Assembly: GCA_023667695.1 (NCBI GenBank)
Contig: JAMOZY010000001.1
Location: forward strand, 1 to 64,000
From: Clostridium sp.
GTDB taxonomy: Bacteria; Bacillota; Clostridia; Lachnospirales; Lachnospiraceae
Direction of reading: 5' to 3'
Length of the DNA stretch: 64,000 bases
Under the pieces are notes generated by a model. The model saw only the letters and a program-made list of their open reading frames with translations. It ran no database searches and was not told the origin of the DNA. Below, piece after piece: positions 33,637 through 41,647 of this stretch; position 1 is the first letter of the stretch; each line of letters begins with the position of its first letter. The translations under genes and the position numbers were made by a program.

Positions 33637-34509
33637 ATGAGATTTGTAATCGTAACGGGAATGTCGGGAGCCGGAAAAAGCACGGCATTGAAAAATTTAG
33701 AGGACTTTGGATATTTCTGCGTGGATAATTTACCAGTGGAATTGATTCCTAAATTCGCGGAGATTGCATATGACTCTGGAACAGAGGTCAATAATGTTGC
33801 AATCGGTGTGGACATTCGAAGCGGTGGCGGCATCGTGCGGCTGTCCGGTTATCTGGAGGAGTTAAAAACCCAGGGGTATCCCTTTGAAATCCTGTTTCTG
33901 GATGCCTCAGACGAGGTAATCGTGAAACGATATAAAGAAACCAGGCGCACCCATCCTCTGGCCCGTGACAGCCGGGTAGAAAGCGGAATTGCGAAGGAAC
34001 GGCAGAAAATAGGATATCTTCGAGATATTGCCGGTTATATCATTGATACCTCCAATCTTCTGACTCGGGAGTTTCGCGGCGAATTGGAAAAAATATTTAT
34101 TGAGAATCAGGAGTATAATAATTTTATTATTACGATTGTTTCCTTTGGATTTAAATATGGGATACCAAGAGATGCAGACCTGGTATTTGATGTCCGGTTT
34201 TTGCCGAATCCCTATTATGTATCCGATTTGAAGGCATTAACAGGAAATGATAAGCCGGTACAGGACTTTGTAATGAATGCACCGGAGGCCGGTGAATTTC
34301 TGGGGAAGCTACAGGATATGATGCAGTTTTTGATTCCGAACTATGTGAAGGAAGGAAAAAATCAATTGGTAGTGGCAGTTGGCTGTACCGGTGGCAAGCA
34401 TCGGTCCGTTACACTGGCAAACGGGTTATACCGTATTCTGCTGTCCTCGGATTGCAGTGTCAGAATCGAACATAGGGATATTGGGAAGGATGCTATAACG
34501 AAGGGGTGA
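33637..34509 (+). CDS. rapZ: RNase adapter/nucleotide-binding protein RapZ (YvcJ)
   Basis: This 290-residue P-loop protein starts MRFVIVTGMSGAGKSTAL, with GMSGAGKS at residues 8-15. DASDEVIVKRYKETRRTHPL and the C-terminal VAVGCTGGKHRSVTLAN are conserved RapZ features. In Enterobacteria RapZ directs RNase E to the GlmZ RNA; in Firmicutes (YvcJ) the role is less clear. The stop overlaps the leader of whiA. The yvcK gene that separates these two in Bacillus subtilis is missing here. Confidence 0.96.
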   Translation: MRFVIVTGMSGAGKSTALKNLEDFGYFCVDNLPVELIPKFAEIAYDSGTEVNNVAIGVDIRSGGGIVRLSGYLEELKTQGYPFEILFLDASDEVIVKRYKETRRTHPLARDSRVESGIAKERQKIGYLRDIAGYIIDTSNLLTREFRGELEKIFIENQEYNNFIITIVSFGFKYGIPRDADLVFDVRFLPNPYYVSDLKALTGNDKPVQDFVMNAPEAGEFLGKLQDMMQFLIPNYVKEGKNQLVVAVGCTGGKHRSVTLANGLYRILLSSDCSVRIEHRDIGKDAITKG

Positions 34510-34514
34510 TACAG

Positions 34515-35432
34515 ATGTCATTTTCCTCGGAGGTCAAGGAGGAACTGGTTCATCAGAGTTCCAATGCAAGGCACTGTCAGATTGCAGAGCTGACGGCATT
34601 ACTGCTGGCTGGTAATAGCCGGTTCCGTCCCTGTCTGTATCTGAAAACAGAGAATTTCCGGGTGGCAAAAAAGGTCTGTCTGCTGCTTTACCGTATATTC
34701 GGGATTTCCTGTCAGGTAAGGGTTCGGACCTATATGGAGCATAAGAATGCAACGCAGTTTGAAGCTGTCGTAACTGATGCCGGACAGACTGCCCAGATTC
34801 TACAGACCTGTAAATTAACGGAGGCCAGGAGGCTGAATCATCTGGTAGTACAGAAGGATTGCTGTAAACGGGCATTTTTGCGCGGTGCATTTTTAGCCAG
34901 CGGTTCGGTCAATAATCCGGAAAAATCCTATCACTTTGAAATCGCATGCGAAGGTCTGGACATGGCGGAGGATATCCGGGAAATCATGGGCTTTTTTGAA
35001 CTGGATGGAAAGATTGTACGCCGGAAAAAATATCATGTGGTATATTTGAAGGAAGGCTCTATGATTGTGGATGCGCTGAATGTAATGGAAGCCCACCGGG
35101 CGTTGATGAACATGGAAAACGTTCGGGTATTAAAGGATGTGAGAAATCAGACGAACCGGAAGGTGAACTGTGACCTGGCCAATATTAATAAGACCCTGAC
35201 TGCGGCTCAGCGGCAATTAGAGGATATCCGTTATATTGAGCAAAAAAAGGGATTTGGAAGCCTGAATGAAGGACTGCGTCAGATTGCGGAGCTTCGGCTG
35301 CAGGAGCCGGAGGTGTCATTGAAGGAATTGGGAGAATTGCTCCAGCCCCCGGTCAGTAAATCCGGGGTTAACCACAGACTGCGAAAATTAAGTGAAATTG
35401 CAGAGGACTTGCGAAGCTCCATGCAGGAATGA
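34515..35432 (+). CDS. whiA: DNA-binding protein WhiA
   Basis: This 305-residue protein has an N-terminal LAGLIDADG-like fold derived from homing endonucleases (CCKRAFLRGAFLASGSVNNPEK region) and a C-terminal helix-turn-helix (LKELGELLQPPVSKSGVNHRLRKL). WhiA controls sporulation genes in streptomycetes and affects cell division and chromosome segregation in Bacillus. GGGG lies 8 bases before the chosen ATG; a GTG three codons earlier overlaps the rapZ stop. Confidence 0.96.
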   Translation: MSFSSEVKEELVHQSSNARHCQIAELTALLLAGNSRFRPCLYLKTENFRVAKKVCLLLYRIFGISCQVRVRTYMEHKNATQFEAVVTDAGQTAQILQTCKLTEARRLNHLVVQKDCCKRAFLRGAFLASGSVNNPEKSYHFEIACEGLDMAEDIREIMGFFELDGKIVRRKKYHVVYLKEGSMIVDALNVMEAHRALMNMENVRVLKDVRNQTNRKVNCDLANINKTLTAAQRQLEDIRYIEQKKGFGSLNEGLRQIAELRLQEPEVSLKELGELLQPPVSKSGVNHRLRKLSEIAEDLRSSMQE

Positions 35433-35522
35433 CCAACTGCTCCGGTTGAGAGAAACCGAACGGGATTTCGGGCCGGAAGGGGAAATGTTGCTCCATGGAA
35501 CACTGGTAAAATAAAAGTGGAT

Positions 35523-35551
35523 TTGACAGAAAGCAAAGAGGGTGGCATAAT
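35523..35551 (+). promoter_or_regulatory. Promoter of the Crh-like gene
   Basis: A perfect TTGACA is followed after 17 bases by CATAAT, about 70 bases before the start codon. The Crh-like gene can thus be transcribed apart from whiA. Confidence 0.75.
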
Positions 35552-35620
35552 GGTGGATATATATCAGACATTGGGGATAATAGACGAAAATAATACAGGA
35601 AGATACAAGGAGAAACGCTT

Positions 35621-35875
35621 ATGACAACGAAGAAAATGGTCGTCAATATTAAGGCAGATTTGGAATCAAAACCACCAATTGCTATGTTTGTGCAGGTTGC
35701 AAGCCAGTATGAAAGCAAGATTTATCTGGAGGTAGATGATAAAAGAATCAATGCAAAGAGCATTATGGGAATGATGAGCCTTGCATTGTCTCAGGGGGAT
35801 GAACTGCTGGTATCCTGTGATGGGACAGATGAATTAGCAGCGCTGGAAGGAATTGCTGATTTTTTGCAGGCATAG
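35621..35875 (+). CDS. HPr-like protein without the active-site His (Crh-like)
   Basis: This 84-residue protein aligns along its whole length with HPr. The region around the phosphocarrier His15 (normally GLHARPA or GIHARPA) reads LESKPPIAMFVQ and has no His, so it cannot carry PTS phosphate. The regulatory site is kept: Ser47 in NAKSIMGMMSLALSQGDEL matches Ser46 of HPr, the HprK target. In Bacillus the Crh protein has the same features and sits after whiA, as here. It probably acts as a CcpA co-regulator, made active by HprK. Ordinary HPr must be encoded elsewhere. Confidence 0.85.
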   Translation: MTTKKMVVNIKADLESKPPIAMFVQVASQYESKIYLEVDDKRINAKSIMGMMSLALSQGDELLVSCDGTDELAALEGIADFLQA

Positions 35876-35901
35876 TTCTTGACATTTTTTAGAAATTGGT
35901 A

Positions 35902-35929
35902 TAAAGTTTTTTATATATAGGTTCGATAT
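35902..35929 (+). promoter_or_regulatory. Sigma-28-like (flagellar) promoter
   Basis: TAAAGTTT is followed after 12 bases by TTCGATAT. The sigma-28 consensus is TAAAGTTT-N11-GCCGATAA, so the front half matches fully and the back half keeps CGATA. It stands before a FliD-like gene, which fits. A general TATAAT is also present at 35927-35932 but without a good -35. Confidence 0.5.
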
Positions 35930-36020
35930 AATATTTAAAGTATATTATTAGATTTTAATAATAAGAAAGCCAAAGGTTAGGGAACGGATTCCCGATGAGT
36001 AAGACAAAGGAGTGATGGCA

Positions 36021-36803
36021 ATGTATTTTGGATTGAATTCTAACTTAAATTCAAACTTTTTCAGCAGCATGCTTGGTACCAGTTCTACTGGAAGCGGATT
36101 TGGTTCGCTGTATAGTTCATTAGCAGACTATGCATCCATCAAGAATGGTTCCTATGGAAAATTGGTAAAGGCATATTATGCACAGATGTCCGATGATGAT
36201 ACTTCTACGAAGAAGACATCAAGTACGACTACAAAGACAAAAGAAAAGGCAGAGAGCGATACAGCAAAGAAGACGCTGACCGAGACCAAGACAAAGTCAG
36301 ATGCCTTAAAGACATCTGCAGGCGCATTGGTAGATGTAGGTAAGAAGTCTTTATTTACCAAGGTTGATGTAAAGGATGAAGAAACTGGTGAGACTACACA
36401 GCAGTATGATACCGATAAGATTTATAAAGCGGTAAAGCAGTTTGCCAGTGATTATAATGCATTGATTGCAGATGTAGGAAAGTCATCCAATACTTCCATT
36501 GCCCGAAAGGGAATTACTTTAAAGGGTGAGATGACTGCACGTAAGGATATGCTGGAGGATATCGGCATTACGATTAATGCGGACAGTACTCTGACTGTAG
36601 ATGAAGAGAAGTTCAAGGAAGCAGATATGCGGGATGTGAAGGACTTGTTTAATGGCTCTCATTCTCTGGGTGCTAAGGTTTATCAGAAGGCGGCTGAGAT
36701 TAACAATTTATCTACCAGTGCTGCTTCTTCGGATTCCACGTACACGAAGAATGCTACTTATGTGGCTTCTTATGCCGGAACATTTTATAACGGCAGCTTT
36801 TAG
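36021..36803 (+). CDS. FliD C-terminal-like protein
   Basis: This 260-residue protein has no signal peptide. The N-terminal part is Ser/Thr/Lys-rich and low in complexity (residues about 55-95). The C-terminal half resembles the end of the flagellar filament cap protein FliD: FASDYNALIADVGKSS, MLEDIGITINADSTLTVDEEKF and ADMRDVKDLFNG. It is much shorter than real FliD, and no other flagellar gene is nearby. AAGGAG sits 8 bases before the chosen ATG; GTG and ATG just upstream are alternatives. A sigma-28-like promoter precedes it. It may be a flagellin-exported accessory protein. Confidence 0.65.
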   Translation: MYFGLNSNLNSNFFSSMLGTSSTGSGFGSLYSSLADYASIKNGSYGKLVKAYYAQMSDDDTSTKKTSSTTTKTKEKAESDTAKKTLTETKTKSDALKTSAGALVDVGKKSLFTKVDVKDEETGETTQQYDTDKIYKAVKQFASDYNALIADVGKSSNTSIARKGITLKGEMTARKDMLEDIGITINADSTLTVDEEKFKEADMRDVKDLFNGSHSLGAKVYQKAAEINNLSTSAASSDSTYTKNATYVASYAGTFYNGSF

Positions 36804-36824
36804 GATTTTTGAATAACAACATAT

Positions 36825-36860
36825 AGGTATCTTCAAGGTAATTTGAAGATACCTTTTTTT
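36825..36860 (+). terminator. Terminator of the FliD-like gene
   Basis: AGGTATCTTCAA pairs with TTGAAGATACCT across a 6-base loop and is followed by seven T residues. Confidence 0.92.
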
Positions 36861-36891
36861 ATAGTAATTTATCAGTTGGTTTAACTGTTAC

Positions 36892-36923
36892 ATTTTTTTG
36901 CACACCAATTTTTTTGCACACCA
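36892..36923. repeat. Perfect tandem pair of a 16-bp unit
   Basis: ATTTTTTTGCACACCA occurs twice, end to end, with no mismatch. It lies between the FliD-like terminator and the promoter of the Sel1 gene. It may be slippage or a binding site. Confidence 0.8.
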
Positions 36924-36935
36924 TCGGTCATGGTG

Positions 36936-36964
36936 TTGCAGTTCCGAATGGCATATGATAAAAT
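36936..36964 (+). promoter_or_regulatory. Promoter of the Sel1-repeat gene
   Basis: TTGCAG is followed after 17 bases by TAAAAT. The transcript would then run through the family A repeat before reaching the start codon. Confidence 0.5.
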
Positions 36965-36978
36965 AAAGTAATATTCTT

Positions 36979-37014
36979 TATTCCCGCGAGTAATGTGGAA
37001 AATAGCCATGCTTG
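36979..37014 (+). repeat. Family A palindromic repeat, copy A3 (front part only)
   Basis: TATTCCCGCGAGTAATGTGG, then AAAATAGCCATGCTTGG, matches the front of A2 and A4. The copy ends inside the CCATGC hairpin. It lies in the leader of the Sel1-repeat gene and carries an ATG that falsely extends that frame by 19 codons. Confidence 0.7.
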
Positions 37015-37049
37015 GAACACAAAATATTTACAGAATAGGGGGAGCGTCA

Positions 37050-39902
37050 ATGAAAAGGTATATTGCTGCCGGTGTATGTGGAATCATTGGTATTATATTA
37101 GGAATTGTATTAAAAGGCGGTATTGGCTGGCTGGTTGCTATCATTTTATTGCTTTTTGCAGTCTTGATTGCCCTTGGCAAGATTGGTTTTATTGAGAATC
37201 TGCTGCAGGCATCCGGCGGAACCGGAAGACGGAAGTCAGCGAATCTGGCGGAGGATGCAGTGGACCAGGCGATTGAATTCCTCAACGAAGGCAAGGCAAT
37301 GGATGCAGTGAATAAATTAGAGGAAGTTATTGAACTGGCAGAAGAGGATGAACAGCATTATGCTGCATATGGCTGCCAGGCACTCCGCATTTTGGGGGAA
37401 ATGTACGAAACCGGACGCTATGGCAAGTCAACGGTTCAGATTAATAATGAAAAATCAATCGGTTATTATGAGCAGCTGCTGGTACTGGACCCGGATGGGG
37501 AGGTATATTTTAAGGTTGCCAGAGACTTATTGAATAAAAACAATTACAGTAAGGCATTGTCTTATCTGGAAAAGGGCGCAGCGCTAAAGGACCGGGGGTC
37601 TTTGCTGAAACTGGGCAGTATTTATGAGGAAGGTCTGTATAAATACGATAATTTTGGCAACCGGGGAGATACCATTATTGAAATTAATCTGGAAAAGGCC
37701 AGAACCTATTATGAAACTCTTGCAGACATGGGAGATGAGCAGGGGCAGGCAGGCTTTGACCGGGTGGATTATGCATTAAATAATACGGACAGTCTGGAAT
37801 TTGAAGAAAAAGAAAAGCTATATGCCAAGATTTCAGAACGGCGTAAGGCGAATAATATAGAATACCGTTTTAAGACCATTGAAGGCTCGAAGCTGCAATA
37901 TCAGTATACCTATATCCATGATGAAGTAGAAGGATATATTCATAAGCTGCCGAAGGATTGGGTCAAGGTAGTGAATGAAGAGGCAGAAGAGGAATATTAT
38001 GCCCCTAGTGAGAGCTATAAGGACTTTGCAATCTATGTGACCTATGATAGTGTACCAAAGGAGTCTACCCGGGATGTGGAATTGTTTTTACGGTATGACA
38101 ATGATGTACTGGATTATGATTTGAATATTCAGGAATACATAACAGAGTATGCAGATGGTATCTGTGCGACCTATTATCATAAGGAATTGGAACGTGGAAT
38201 CGTTACCTTTGCATTTCAGCAGAGAAACCGTATGGCATGTATCAAGTTTGTATGTGCGACCATGGAAATCATTGAGCAATATGAGGAAATCATCTTTGAG
38301 GTGGCGAATTCCTTCGCCTTCGTTGACCCGACTGTAATCAGTGATGAAAGTGCGAACCGGAAGGACCAGCAGTATTATAGCGAGGCAGTATTCTACTATT
38401 TCCTGGGACAGTACGATAAGTCGATGGAATTTGCCCGGAAAGCATTGAATGTTGGAAGTAAGAAAGCAAGCTATCTGCTGATTGAATTATATTATGATGA
38501 GGACAGTCCGTATATTAATTATGAAAAAGCATTGTCTCTGGCAAAGCAGTTGTTTGAAGCGAATGATGATTCGGATCTTGCATTTCTGATTGGTACGATT
38601 TACGAGCAGCAGAAAAAGGATTATATTCAGGCGTTGAACTGGTATGAAAAGGCGGATGAGCTGGAGCATGAACGGGTTCCGTTTTATCTTGGCCGGTTGT
38701 ATTATTATGGTTTGCTCCGTTCGAAACGGGATGGCGCATTAGCCCTGAAGTATTTTAAGCAGGCAGCCGCCAATGGCATAGCAGAGGCAGGTGCTTATAT
38801 CGAAGATATTGAAGGACTGGATGGCGAGGAGCTGCAATTAGCGGTAAATCGCTGGGAACAGGAAATCGAAGACGGAAATGCAGATACTGCGCTGCAGGTA
38901 GCATTGAAAAAACGGAATCAGGTGTTCTATCTGGCAACCGACCGGGAAATTGATGAAGCATTTAAGAAGGCCTGCAACCTGGGAAGTGCGGAAGCATTTT
39001 ACCGCTATGGAGTTATTGTAAGAGAGCGGGAAAAGGAAGGGGACCTGCGGGATGGCAATATCGGAAAGAAGCTGCTGGAACGGGCATTGGATGCAGGCTA
39101 TGAAGGCTTTGACAATGAGTATTTGTGTGAAGTAGTGGAAGAGAAGGCAAAGCAGGGACTTCCGAAGGAAGAAATGCTGAAGATTTATTATAAGGCGGCT
39201 ATGAATGGATACGCACCATCCGTTGAGAAGATTGCGACACTGGAACCGGATATGACGGAGGATACCATTCGTCTGTATGAAAGTCTTCGTGACATGGCGG
39301 TCAAGGGCAATGAGGGCGCGTTGACTTCCATGAACCGACTGGAGCAGGCGTTTCCGGAGCTGTTGTATCATCAGGTACAGGAGCGGGAAGGCTATAAGAT
39401 TATTGATAATAAGTTCTTTAAGATGGCTGTTCCGAAGGAATACACGGCAGTCATTGATGATGAGGGCGGAACCATTAAGATAGCAGATTCCATTGTGGAA
39501 TTTGCAGTTGCTGAGATGCCGGTACAGGCAGGAGCCGAGGAGGAATTCCTAAAGGTATATAAGCTGATTATCAGCGAGTATCTACGGGTGGAAAATGCAG
39601 ATATTATGGTAGTGAATTCCAGAATGGTTGGTTCTGCCATGACGAATACCAACGGTGATATCTGTACCTTTAGTATTTTGCTAGTCAGTGCCAAGAATCA
39701 ATACCTGTTTAAGATGAGTTCGGAAAGCAAGATTGAATTATTTGGATTCCGGGATAAAGTATTTGAGTTGGCCAATTCCCTGGTAGAAACCGGTGAAACC
39801 TATGTTGCTACCGGTGACCGGGCAAATCAGACGGTAGGCCTGTCCCGTCTGTTATCCGCAGGTGAGAATGGACTTTTGTCCATTGGTAAGCTGGATGATT
39901 GA
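37050..39902 (+). CDS. Membrane-anchored Sel1/TPR-repeat protein
   Basis: This 950-residue protein starts MKRYIAAGVCGIIG with two membrane segments in the first 50 residues. Two repeat tracts follow. The first (about 65-240) has Sel1-like units such as SYLEKGAALKDRGSLLKLGSIYEEG. The second (about 430-580 and 620-740) includes NWYEKADELEHERVPFYLGRLYYYG and KKLLERALDAGYEG. A globular domain sits between them (residues about 265-425) and a related one at the end (EGYKIIDNKFFKMAVPKEY onwards). Such proteins scaffold complexes at the membrane. GGGGGAG is placed 7 bases before the chosen ATG. An earlier ATG lies inside a repeat. Partners are unknown. Confidence 0.8.
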   Translation: MKRYIAAGVCGIIGIILGIVLKGGIGWLVAIILLLFAVLIALGKIGFIENLLQASGGTGRRKSANLAEDAVDQAIEFLNEGKAMDAVNKLEEVIELAEEDEQHYAAYGCQALRILGEMYETGRYGKSTVQINNEKSIGYYEQLLVLDPDGEVYFKVARDLLNKNNYSKALSYLEKGAALKDRGSLLKLGSIYEEGLYKYDNFGNRGDTIIEINLEKARTYYETLADMGDEQGQAGFDRVDYALNNTDSLEFEEKEKLYAKISERRKANNIEYRFKTIEGSKLQYQYTYIHDEVEGYIHKLPKDWVKVVNEEAEEEYYAPSESYKDFAIYVTYDSVPKESTRDVELFLRYDNDVLDYDLNIQEYITEYADGICATYYHKELERGIVTFAFQQRNRMACIKFVCATMEIIEQYEEIIFEVANSFAFVDPTVISDESANRKDQQYYSEAVFYYFLGQYDKSMEFARKALNVGSKKASYLLIELYYDEDSPYINYEKALSLAKQLFEANDDSDLAFLIGTIYEQQKKDYIQALNWYEKADELEHERVPFYLGRLYYYGLLRSKRDGALALKYFKQAAANGIAEAGAYIEDIEGLDGEELQLAVNRWEQEIEDGNADTALQVALKKRNQVFYLATDREIDEAFKKACNLGSAEAFYRYGVIVREREKEGDLRDGNIGKKLLERALDAGYEGFDNEYLCEVVEEKAKQGLPKEEMLKIYYKAAMNGYAPSVEKIATLEPDMTEDTIRLYESLRDMAVKGNEGALTSMNRLEQAFPELLYHQVQEREGYKIIDNKFFKMAVPKEYTAVIDDEGGTIKIADSIVEFAVAEMPVQAGAEEEFLKVYKLIISEYLRVENADIMVVNSRMVGSAMTNTNGDICTFSILLVSAKNQYLFKMSSESKIELFGFRDKVFELANSLVETGETYVATGDRANQTVGLSRLLSAGENGLLSIGKLDD

Positions 39903-39923
39903 TAAGAACTGAGAATTAGAATG

Positions 39924-39968
39924 CAGACCGGTTTAAGAGGAGAAGCTGCTTGAGCCGGTCTGTTTTTA
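39924..39968 (+). terminator. Terminator of the Sel1-repeat gene
   Basis: CAGACCGG pairs with CCGGTCTG, with inner AAGC/GCTT pairing possible, and TTTTTATT follows. The family A copy A4 begins right in the T tract. Confidence 0.8.
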
Positions 39969-40057
39969 TTCCCGCAAACAATGAGGAAAATAGCCATGCT
40001 TCCATGGATATTTGACGAATGCCGCGAGGGTCAAATACCCCGGCCCCTGGGGCGGAA
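39967..40057 (+). repeat. Family A palindromic repeat, copy A4 (complete)
   Basis: All modules are present: TATTCCCGC, CAATGAGGAAAATAGC, CCATGCTTCCATGG, ATTTGAC, GCCGCGAGG, GTCAAAT and the hairpin CCGGCCCCTGGGGCGG. Compared with A1 the two agree along about 90 bases. A further module (AGCTTACTGCGGAGTATTTGACTC) follows about 20 bases later. Confidence 0.85.
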
Positions 40058-40145
40058 AGAATAAGCTAGCTTATGTCCTGTAGCTTACTGCGGAGTATTT
40101 GACTCCCGGGCAACTGGGAAGGTTTTGATTTATGAGGTGAAGAGC

Positions 40146-41543
40146 ATGTTTCATATTTCCATCGACCATAATAGTACGGTACCGATGTATCTGCAGATTT
40201 ATCAATACATTGTATCCGAGATACGGCAGGGAAATCTGCCTTGCCATGGGAAGCTGCCCTCCGGACGGGAATTGGCACAGGATTTGAGTATCAGCCGTAA
40301 TACCGTAAATATGGCTTATGCACAGCTGGAGTCAGAGGGATATATTGAAGCACTGCCGAAACGGGGATATTTTGTCCGGGAAATTGATGGGTTACTGGAT
40401 ATGCATGGGACGGAAGTGCCGGTGGCGGGCATAGAAGAACGGAGTGCTATCCGAAATTACCAGGTGGATTTTTCACCCTTTGGTATTGATTTACAGCATG
40501 CACCTTATCGGCGCTGGCAGAAGCTGATGAAGGAGGTTATGCTGGATAATGGTGAAGCAATGTTTCAAAATGGTGATTCCCAGGGGGATTTGGGCTTGCG
40601 AAGTGCCATTAAGGAGTATCTTCATCGCTCCAGAGGGGTGAAGTGTACCGAAGAGCAGATTATTATCGGAGCAGGAACGGATTATCTGCTTATGCTGTTG
40701 ACACGAATTCTGCCGGAGCATATAGGGATTGCTGTGGAAAATCCGGTTTATCAACAGGCTTATAAGGTCTTTCGGAATTTTAATTACCGGATTTATCCGC
40801 TCCCCCTGGATGAGGAAGGGATGGATATTCAGACTTTGAGAAGTACGGATGCAGAATTGGCATTTGTGACCCCCTCTCATCAGTTTCCACTGGGAATTGT
40901 GATGCCGATTAACCGCAGGCTGCAGCTCCTGAATTGGGCCTATGAGCAGGAGAGCCGTTATATCATTGAAGATGATTATGATAGTGAATTCCGGTATCAG
41001 GGAAGGCCGGTTCCGGCATTGCAGGGACTGGATACCAGGGGAAAAGTCATCTATATGGGAACACTTTCCAAAGCGATTGCACCGTCTATCCGGATTGGCT
41101 ATATGGTTTTGCCCAAAGCATTGTATGAGTGTTATCAGACCCGGGCTTCCTTTTATGCCACAACAGTATCCCGGATAGAACAGGAAATCGTAAGAAGATT
41201 TATCACAGAAGGTCACTTTGAACGGCATTTGAATCGGATGCGGGGGGTTTACCGGGCAAAGCATGATTATATCCTGGATTGCCTGTCAGAATGGCCGGAT
41301 TCTATCCTAAGAAAAGGATATAGCGCTGGTCTGCATCTTTTGATTGAATTTCCGAATGCCCCATATACAGAGCAGGAACTGGAAGTCCTGGCTCGTCAGG
41401 CAGGTGTTCGGGTTTATCCGCTATCTTCTTATTTGATTGAAGGAAATACGGAAGCTCCGACGATTCTGCTGGGGTATGCCAGCCTGTCAGAGCAGGAAAT
41501 AAAAATGGGACTGCAGATTTTGAAACGCGTGTGGAGGATTTAG
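40146..41543 (+). CDS. MocR-family transcriptional regulator (GntR HTH fused to aminotransferase)
   Basis: This 465-residue regulator joins an N-terminal GntR winged helix (LPSGRELAQDLSISRNTVNMAYAQLES, seen in parts) to a fold-type I aminotransferase domain (from about residue 110). The PLP lysine lies in GTLSKAIAPSIRIGYMVLP, and IEDDYDSEFRYQGRP and YASLSEQEI are conserved MocR features. GabR and PdxR, its relatives, bind PLP and control GABA or B6 genes. GAGGTG lies 6 bases before the chosen ATG. No obvious target gene is adjacent; a pyridoxamine kinase is encoded elsewhere in the window. Confidence 0.92.
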   Translation: MFHISIDHNSTVPMYLQIYQYIVSEIRQGNLPCHGKLPSGRELAQDLSISRNTVNMAYAQLESEGYIEALPKRGYFVREIDGLLDMHGTEVPVAGIEERSAIRNYQVDFSPFGIDLQHAPYRRWQKLMKEVMLDNGEAMFQNGDSQGDLGLRSAIKEYLHRSRGVKCTEEQIIIGAGTDYLLMLLTRILPEHIGIAVENPVYQQAYKVFRNFNYRIYPLPLDEEGMDIQTLRSTDAELAFVTPSHQFPLGIVMPINRRLQLLNWAYEQESRYIIEDDYDSEFRYQGRPVPALQGLDTRGKVIYMGTLSKAIAPSIRIGYMVLPKALYECYQTRASFYATTVSRIEQEIVRRFITEGHFERHLNRMRGVYRAKHDYILDCLSEWPDSILRKGYSAGLHLLIEFPNAPYTEQELEVLARQAGVRVYPLSSYLIEGNTEAPTILLGYASLSEQEIKMGLQILKRVWRI

Positions 41544-41567
41544 ACGAATTTTAGCTTGGAATCTGTC

Positions 41568-41597
41568 TTTACAAAGAGACGGAAGTCATGGTATGAT
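41568..41597 (+). promoter_or_regulatory. Promoter of the AAA/DUF4143-type gene
   Basis: TTTACA is followed after 18 bases by TATGAT, about 50 bases before the start codon. Confidence 0.55.
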
Positions 41598-41647
41598 TTG
41601 CTTAGAATAATGTGATGGCAAATCCGGTGTCAAAGGAGGGTATGGAA

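Noticed and set aside
36993-37049. An N-terminal extension of the Sel1-repeat protein by 19 codons
   Set aside because: The extra codons come from family A copy A3, and a strong GGGGGAG site sits before the ATG at 37050.
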